From Streptomyces prunicolor NBRC 13075 (lineage in GTDB: Bacteria; Actinomycetota; Actinomycetes; Streptomycetales; Streptomycetaceae), in NCBI RefSeq assembly GCF_000367365.1, contig NZ_BARF01000038.1:110382-174381 (forward strand): 64,000 nt of DNA. Direction: 5' to 3'. Numbering within the stretch: position 1 is the first letter of the stretch; the number at the start of each line of letters is the position of its first letter. The notes under the pieces are model-generated. The model did no database searches and was not told where the DNA came from. It saw only the letters and a list, made by a program, of their open reading frames with translations. A program made the translations under genes and the position numbers. Positions 59,906 to 64,000 of the stretch are shown here, piece by piece.

Positions 59906-60538
59906 ATTACCGGCAACCGGCAGACGAGCTGGGCGTTCGCCGACGCCTATGTCGCCGAGGACGAAGCACTGCGTTGGGCCCGTGACCGGGCCCGCGAGGC
60001 AGGGCTGCGCTCGGTGTCGCCCGGCACGGGCGCCGCGCTGCGGATGCTCGCCGCCACCGTGGACGCGAAAGCGGTGGCCGAGATCGGAACCGGGACCGGC
60101 GTCTCCGGAATGCATCTTCTGTACGGCATGCGGCCGGACGGGGTACTGACCACCGTCGACCCGGAGCCGGACCACCAGCAGTTCGCCCGCCAGGCCTTCC
60201 GCGCCTGCGGCTTCGCCAGCAACCGGGCCCGCTTCATCCCGGGCCGCGCCCTGGATGTCCTGCCCCGGCTCGCGGACGCGGGCTACGACCTGGTGTTCTG
60301 CGACGGCGACCGGCTGGAGTTCCTGGACTATCTCGCTGAATCGTTGCGCCTGCTGCGTCCGGGTGGCCTGGTGGTCTTCGAAGGCGTCTTCGCCAACGGC
60401 CGCACCGTCGACTCGAGCCCCCAGCCCACCGAAGTCCTCCGGCTGCGCGAACTGCTGCGCGCCGTGCGCGAGAGCCCGGAGCTGGTGCCGTCACTGCTCC
60501 CGGTGGGCGACGGCCTGCTCTGCGCCGTCAAGCGCTAG
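59906..60538 (+). CDS. O-methyltransferase (COMT-type) with ATT start
   Basis: A 210-residue SAM-dependent O-methyltransferase, class I, related to bacterial catechol-type methyltransferases. Motif I AEIGTGTGVSG, TVDPEPDHQQ (motif II), DLVFCDGDRLEF, and LRPGGLVVFEGVF are present. The conserved N-terminus (TGNRQTSWAFADAYVAEDEA) starts at ATT 59906. That codon has GGAGAGGGTC upstream, and no ATG, GTG or TTG occurs in this frame back to a TAA at 59825. The first canonical start, GTG 60014, would cut off 36 conserved residues. It is divergent from sigE, as in mycobacteria. Confidence 0.9.
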   Translation: MTGNRQTSWAFADAYVAEDEALRWARDRAREAGLRSVSPGTGAALRMLAATVDAKAVAEIGTGTGVSGMHLLYGMRPDGVLTTVDPEPDHQQFARQAFRACGFASNRARFIPGRALDVLPRLADAGYDLVFCDGDRLEFLDYLAESLRLLRPGGLVVFEGVFANGRTVDSSPQPTEVLRLRELLRAVRESPELVPSLLPVGDGLLCAVKR

Positions 60539-60600
60539 CCCCATCCCCATAGGCACCCAGTCCCCATAGACACCGCTCTCAAAGGGACCGCCCAGGAAAG

Positions 60601-60638
60601 CAGCGACCCCGGCACCGTCTCGGGTGCCGGGGTCGCTG
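60601..60638. terminator. Perfect 16-bp bidirectional terminator
   Basis: CAGCGACCCCGGCACC pairs with GGTGCCGGGGTCGCTG over a 6-base loop, between the O-methyltransferase and the convergent DUF3117 gene. Confidence 0.85.
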
Positions 60639-60664
60639 AAGGGGTATGGTCGCGTTCCGCCGCG

Positions 60665-60832
60665 TCAGCCGACGACCTTCTTGAGGGCGTCGCCCAGCGC
60701 GTCGGCCTCGTCAGGGGTCAGCTCGACGACGAGCCGCCCGCCGCCTTCGAGCGGAACGCGCATGACGATGCCCCGCCCCTCCTTGGTCACCTCGAGCGGG
60801 CCATCGCCCGTCCGCGGCTTCATGGCCGCCAT
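60665..60832 (-). CDS. DUF3117 family small protein (55 aa)
   Basis: Starts MAAMKPRTGDGPLEVTKEGR and ends ELTPDEADALGDALKKVVG. It matches the actinobacterial DUF3117 family, whose function is unknown. The ATG at 60832 has GGGG 7 bases upstream. It is positioned between the O-methyltransferase and tagA, like mycobacterial Rv1211. Confidence 0.9.
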   Translation of the reverse strand: MAAMKPRTGDGPLEVTKEGRGIVMRVPLEGGGRLVVELTPDEADALGDALKKVVG

Positions 60833-61207
60833 GCTCGTTCCCCTTCCTGAAACCAGCTCATCGTCGCCGACGGCCCCATGGAGGGCACGCGCGGCCCCTA
60901 ATGAGACACGCGTCACCGGCATCGAACACATTGCTTCCAGGCCATTATCCCGCATCTCAGGACCCGATGACCAACATCAGTCGGCATCGCTTGGGCAACG
61001 CGCGCGAGCAAAACCACTCAATTCGCCGATGTGACTGCGATACTCCGCCGCCGCGCGGACCTCGGCCGACCGAATCCGGAGCGGAATTCTTTGACGCAGG
61101 TCACACGTCCGGCCCGGCGCGTGGACGGTGATCTCCGCCATGCTGTCCTACGGACGTACGGCGTACCGACCGGTACGCCGGAGCCGCGACACCCGAGGGG
61201 ATACGCC
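60833..61207. other. Intergenic region upstream of the enoyl-CoA hydratase
   Basis: This 375-base divergent region holds the DUF3117 promoter and the enoyl-CoA hydratase promoter. A TTGACG occurs at 61090-61095 without a clear -10. The main visible structure is the inverted repeat at 61159-61180. Confidence 0.4.
61159..61180. promoter_or_regulatory. Inverted repeat, candidate operator
   Basis: CGGCGTACC, 4-base spacer, GGTACGCCG. A perfect 9-bp inverted repeat 28 bases before the hydratase ATG, the size of a TetR/FadR-type operator. Confidence 0.55.
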
Positions 61208-62011
61208 ATGGCCGACACCGTGCTCTACGAGGTGAGCGACGGACTCGCGACGATCACGCTGAACCGCCCCGAGGCGATGAACGCGCTGAACATCGCGACC
61301 AAAATCGCCCTCCGGGACGCGGTACGGGCCGCGGCGGACGACGACGCCGTACGGGCCGTGCTGCTGACCGCGGCGGGCGAGCGGGCGTTCTGTGTGGGCC
61401 AGGACCTCAAGGAGCACATCACCCTGCTGGCGTCCGACCGGGAGGCCGGGACCGGAGCCACGATGACCACGGTGAAGGAGCACTACAACCCCATCGTGCG
61501 GGCGATCGCCGGCATGGCGAAGCCCGTGGTCGCCGGGGTCAACGGGGTCGCCGCGGGCGCCGGTTTCGGGCTCGCGCTGGCCGCGGACTACCGGGTCGTG
61601 GCGGACACCGCCGGCTTCAACACGTCCTTCGCCGGTGTCGCCCTGACCGCGGACTCCGGAATCTCCTGGACGCTGCCGCGTGTCGTCGGACCGGGGCGGG
61701 CCTCCGACCTGTTGCTGTTCCCGCGCACGATCACCGCGCAGGACGCGTACGACCTGGGGATCGCCAACCGTCTCGTGCCCGTCGGTGAGCTGCATGCCGA
61801 GGCGGAGAAGGTTGCCCGACAGCTGGCGGACGGGCCGACGGTGGCTTACGCGGCGCTGAAGGAGGCCGTGGCGTACGGCCTGACGCACACCCTTGAGGAG
61901 ACGCTGGAGAAAGAAGACGAACTTCAGTCTCGGGCGGGCGCGTCGGAGGACCATGCGATCGCTGTGCAGGCCTTCGTCAACAAGGAGAAGCCGAAGTACT
62001 TGGGTCGGTAG
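61208..62011 (+). CDS. Enoyl-CoA hydratase/isomerase, PaaG-like
   Basis: A 267-residue crotonase-fold enzyme. Oxyanion-hole motifs AFCVGQDL and GVNGVAAGAGFGLALAADY are present. Glutamates for water activation are replaced by an aspartate in ALTADSGISW, as in PaaG-type 1,2-epoxyphenylacetyl-CoA isomerases. It may act in phenylacetate or fatty acid breakdown, but no other pathway gene is near. The ATG at 61208 has GAGGGG upstream. Confidence 0.88.
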   Translation: MADTVLYEVSDGLATITLNRPEAMNALNIATKIALRDAVRAAADDDAVRAVLLTAAGERAFCVGQDLKEHITLLASDREAGTGATMTTVKEHYNPIVRAIAGMAKPVVAGVNGVAAGAGFGLALAADYRVVADTAGFNTSFAGVALTADSGISWTLPRVVGPGRASDLLLFPRTITAQDAYDLGIANRLVPVGELHAEAEKVARQLADGPTVAYAALKEAVAYGLTHTLEETLEKEDELQSRAGASEDHAIAVQAFVNKEKPKYLGR

Positions 62012-62018
62012 GCGCCTA

Positions 62019-62594
62019 CTAGGAGGCGTTTCTGGCGACGCATGTCTTCAGGTGGTCGTTCACCAACCCGCACGCCTGCATCAGGGCATACGCCGTCGTC
62101 GGCCCTACGAACTTCAGGCCCCGCTTCTTCAGGGCCTTCGACAGGGCCGTCGACTCGGTCGTGACCGCCGGGACGTCCCCGAGGGTTTTCGGGGCCGGGC
62201 CCGGGGTCGGGGCGTGGGACCAGATGAAGTCGTCGAGTTCGCCCGGGGCCCAATCCGCCAGCACGCGCGCGTTGGCGATCGTCGCGTCGACCTTGAGGCG
62301 GTTGCGGATGATGCCGGTGTCGGCGAGGAGGCGTTCGCGGTCGGTGTCCGTGAAGGTGGCGACCTTGGAGATCTGGAAGCCGTCGAACGCGGCCCGGAAG
62401 CCCTCGCGGCGGCGCAGGATCGTGATCCAGGAGAGGCCGGACTGGAAGGCCTCCAGGGAGAGCCGCTCGTACAGGGCGTCGTCGCCGTGGACCGGGCGGC
62501 CCCACTCCTCGTCGTGGTACGCGACGTAGTCCTCCGTGGACAGTGCCCAGGGGCAGCGCAGGGCGCCGTCCGGACCGGCGACGGCCCCGCTCAC
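62019..62594 (-). CDS. tagA: DNA-3-methyladenine glycosylase I
   Basis: A 191-residue base-excision repair enzyme that removes N3-methyladenine from DNA. Family signatures: CPWALSTEDYVAYHDEEWG near 14-32, FQSGLSWITILRRREGFRAAF, and KKRGLKFVGPTTAYALMQACG near the end, with the conserved GxxNDH (GLVNDHLKTC). The GTG overlaps the stop of the DivIVA-like gene (GTGA). Confidence 0.93.
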   Translation of the reverse strand: MSGAVAGPDGALRCPWALSTEDYVAYHDEEWGRPVHGDDALYERLSLEAFQSGLSWITILRRREGFRAAFDGFQISKVATFTDTDRERLLADTGIIRNRLKVDATIANARVLADWAPGELDDFIWSHAPTPGPAPKTLGDVPAVTTESTALSKALKKRGLKFVGPTTAYALMQACGLVNDHLKTCVARNAS

Positions 62595-62953
62595 TGCTGG
62601 TCGCCTTCGATCGGCTTCCGCATGGAGACGTTGGCGGTGGCCTGGGCCCCTGCCTGGGCGCCCGCGAGCGCGGACTCCAGGTCGGCGATCCGGGCGTCGC
62701 GCTCGGCGAGTTCGGCGGCGATGCGGCCCAGCGCGTCGTCCACCTCGGCCATGCGGTAGCCCCGCGCGGCGAGCGGGAAGCGGAGGGTCTCGATGTCGGC
62801 GTGGTTCACCGGCCGGTCCGGGGGCAGCGGGTCGTCGAGGCGCTCGGGCGCCACGTCGGGCAGCGGAGCGCTGTCGCCGCCGCCGATCACCGAGAGGGTC
62901 ACGGCGCCGACCACGACGGCGAGCGCGACGACCAGGAACAAGAACATGAACAT
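62591..62953 (-). CDS. DivIVA-like membrane protein
   Basis: A 120-residue protein. An N-terminal membrane helix (MFMFLFLVVALAVVVGAVTL) is followed by a DivIVA-type motif (FPLAARGYRMAEVDDALGRI, about 58-77) and a coiled coil to the C-terminus. It resembles mycobacterial Rv1209. A role in envelope growth or polarity is possible but inferred. The ATG at 62953 has GGAGA 9 bases upstream; it is coupled to tagA. Confidence 0.8.
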   Translation of the reverse strand: MFMFLFLVVALAVVVGAVTLSVIGGGDSAPLPDVAPERLDDPLPPDRPVNHADIETLRFPLAARGYRMAEVDDALGRIAAELAERDARIADLESALAGAQAGAQATANVSMRKPIEGDQQ

Positions 62954-63088
62954 CTCTGAGGTCTCCACGGGCGTCGAGGTCGGACGTGCCGAAGCCGAAT
63001 GTGTCAGGGTCCGATCGTGCCATGCGACGCTGACAGTTAGGGTCACAGGCGGCTGAAGACCGGTACGTACTAGGAGAGGTCACAGGGG

Positions 63089-63949
63089 ATGCTCAGGCTG
63101 GGCAGGCGTGAATTCGACACGCACGAGCCGGTGATCATGGCGATCGTGAACCGGACCCCGGACTCCTTCTACGACCAGGGGGCCACGTTCCGCGACGAGC
63201 CCGCCCTCGCGCGCGTGGAGCAGGCGGTGGCCGAGGGCGCCGCGATCATCGACATCGGCGGGGTCAAGGCCGGGCCCGGCGAGGAAGTGTCCGCCGAGGA
63301 AGAAGCGCGGCGCACCGTCGGCTTCGTGGCCGAGGTCCGGCGACGCTTCCCTGACGTCATCATCAGCGTCGACACCTGGCGGCACGAGGTCGGCGAGGCC
63401 GTCTGTGAGGTGGGCGCGGATCTCCTGAACGACGCGTGGGGCGGGGTCGATCCACGGCTTGCGGAGGTTGCCGCGCGGTATGGCGTCGGGCTCGTGTGCA
63501 CGCACGCGGGTGGCGCGGAGCCGCGGACCCGGCCGCACCGGGTGACCTACGACGACGTCATGGCCGACATCCTGCGCGTGACCCTGGGGCTCGCCGAGCG
63601 GGCCGTGGAACTCGGGGTCCCCAGGGAGTCCGTTTTGATCGATCCCGGGCATGACTTCGGGAAGAACACGCGGCACAGTCTCGAGGCGACCCGGCGGCTC
63701 GGGGAGATGGTCTCCACGGGGTGGCCCGTGCTGGTGTCGCTGTCCAACAAGGACTTTGTGGGCGAGACGCTCGACAAGCCGGTCAAGGAGCGGGTGGTCG
63801 GGACGCTCGCGACCACTGCCGTGTCTGCGTGGCTGGGTGCGCAGGTGTACCGGGTGCACGAAGTCGCGGAGACGCGGCAGGTGTTGGACATGGTGGCGTC
63901 TATTGCTGGGCATCGGCCTCCGGCGGTGGGCAGGCGGGGGCTGGCGTAA
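63089..63949 (+). CDS. folP2: FolP2-type dihydropteroate synthase homologue
   Basis: A 286-residue TIM barrel of the dihydropteroate synthase family. VNRTPDSFYD replaces the classical NxTPDSFSDGG loop, and VIISVDTWRHEV, LLNDAWGG and VLIDPGHDFGKN are conserved. In mycobacteria FolP2 lacks DHPS activity and neighbours the glucosyl-3-phosphoglycerate synthase gene; here the window ends just after, so that neighbour cannot be checked. The true folate enzyme (folP1) is expected elsewhere in the genome. The start at 63089 gives MLRLGRREFDTHEPVIM. Confidence 0.88.
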   Translation: MLRLGRREFDTHEPVIMAIVNRTPDSFYDQGATFRDEPALARVEQAVAEGAAIIDIGGVKAGPGEEVSAEEEARRTVGFVAEVRRRFPDVIISVDTWRHEVGEAVCEVGADLLNDAWGGVDPRLAEVAARYGVGLVCTHAGGAEPRTRPHRVTYDDVMADILRVTLGLAERAVELGVPRESVLIDPGHDFGKNTRHSLEATRRLGEMVSTGWPVLVSLSNKDFVGETLDKPVKERVVGTLATTAVSAWLGAQVYRVHEVAETRQVLDMVASIAGHRPPAVGRRGLA

Positions 63950-64000
63950 GTTTTTTCGCCCCCGCCGCCCCTACCCGTCCCATCCCTGGGGGCTGCGCCC

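Noticed and set aside
63089..63949. Main folate dihydropteroate synthase
   Set aside because: The pterin/PABA loop differs and no folate gene neighbours are seen; context fits FolP2.
1..64000. CRISPR arrays, insertion sequences, prophage, tRNA or rRNA genes
   Set aside because: No regularly spaced identical repeats with spacers, no transposase or integrase motifs and no tRNA-like cloverleaf with CCA or TTC-containing arms were found on either strand by reading.

Overview
The window is a high-GC actinobacterial chromosome segment, almost certainly Streptomyces. The signs are frequent GTG starts, third-position G/C codon bias, a mycothiol-dependent mycoredoxin, AdnAB instead of RecBCD, actinobacterial families (DUF3107, DUF3117, DUF3152), many lipoproteins, and one copy of a streptomycete interspersed GC-rich repeat (44447-44520). 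No rRNA, tRNA, CRISPR array, insertion sequence or prophage gene was recognised.

Layout. (1) 1-12.0 kb, DNA repair and redox: uvrD2 (cut by the left edge), mrx1, a SAM methyltransferase, nudC, an M20 dipeptidase, adnB, adnA and an alkyltransferase-like protein. (2) 12.2-18.3 kb: a flippase-like membrane protein fused to a degenerate kinase, then two tandem secreted tripeptidyl-aminopeptidase lipoproteins. (3) 18.4-24.8 kb, minus strand: moeZ preceded by a compact operon of a PelF-like glycosyltransferase, a membrane protein, a 15-codon coupled ORF, an NAD-dependent sugar epimerase and a spherulin-4 (GH135-like) protein. I read this operon as a candidate uncharacterised extracellular-glycan system. 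(4) 25.2-30.9 kb: an oligopeptide ABC importer with a leaderless, cysteine-containing 30-residue leader ORF ahead of it. (5) 31-42.7 kb: DUF3152 metalloprotease-like membrane protein, alpha/beta hydrolases, TetR, DUF3107, a ferritin-like protein, a DEAD-box RNA helicase with a very long basic repeat tail, a NYN protein and several small proteins. (6) 42.8-47.3 kb: MarC, a PHP phosphoesterase, DUF6758, an MFS exporter and a suppressor-of-fused-like protein. (7) 47.3-53.6 kb, a magnesium-related block: corA with a long leader holding two overlapping small ORFs, a soluble MgtE_N/CBS protein, DUF1003, and the Fe-S carrier mrp. (8) 54.6-60.5 kb: the envelope-stress set sigE-rseA-htrA-tatB with a divergent O-methyltransferase. 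(9) 60.6-64 kb: DUF3117, an enoyl-CoA hydratase, tagA, a DivIVA-like protein and folP2.

From memory of the Mycobacterium tuberculosis map, parts 1 and 5 follow Rv3198c-Rv3211 (uvrD2, mrx1, nudC, adnB, adnA, ATL, moeB1/moeZ, DUF3152, TetR, DUF3107, ferritin-like, rhlE). The right part follows Rv1239c-Rv1207 (corA, MgtE_N, DUF1003, mrp, tatB, htrA, rseA, sigE, O-methyltransferase, DUF3117, tagA, Rv1209, folP2). On that view the peptidase pair, the glycan operon and the peptide importer are insertions into conserved backbone.

Two genes appear to use non-canonical starts: ATT for the O-methyltransferase at 59906 and CTG for the RNA helicase at 37611. Several tandem repeats (12, 20-21, 22 and 60 bp) lie in intergenic or linker positions.
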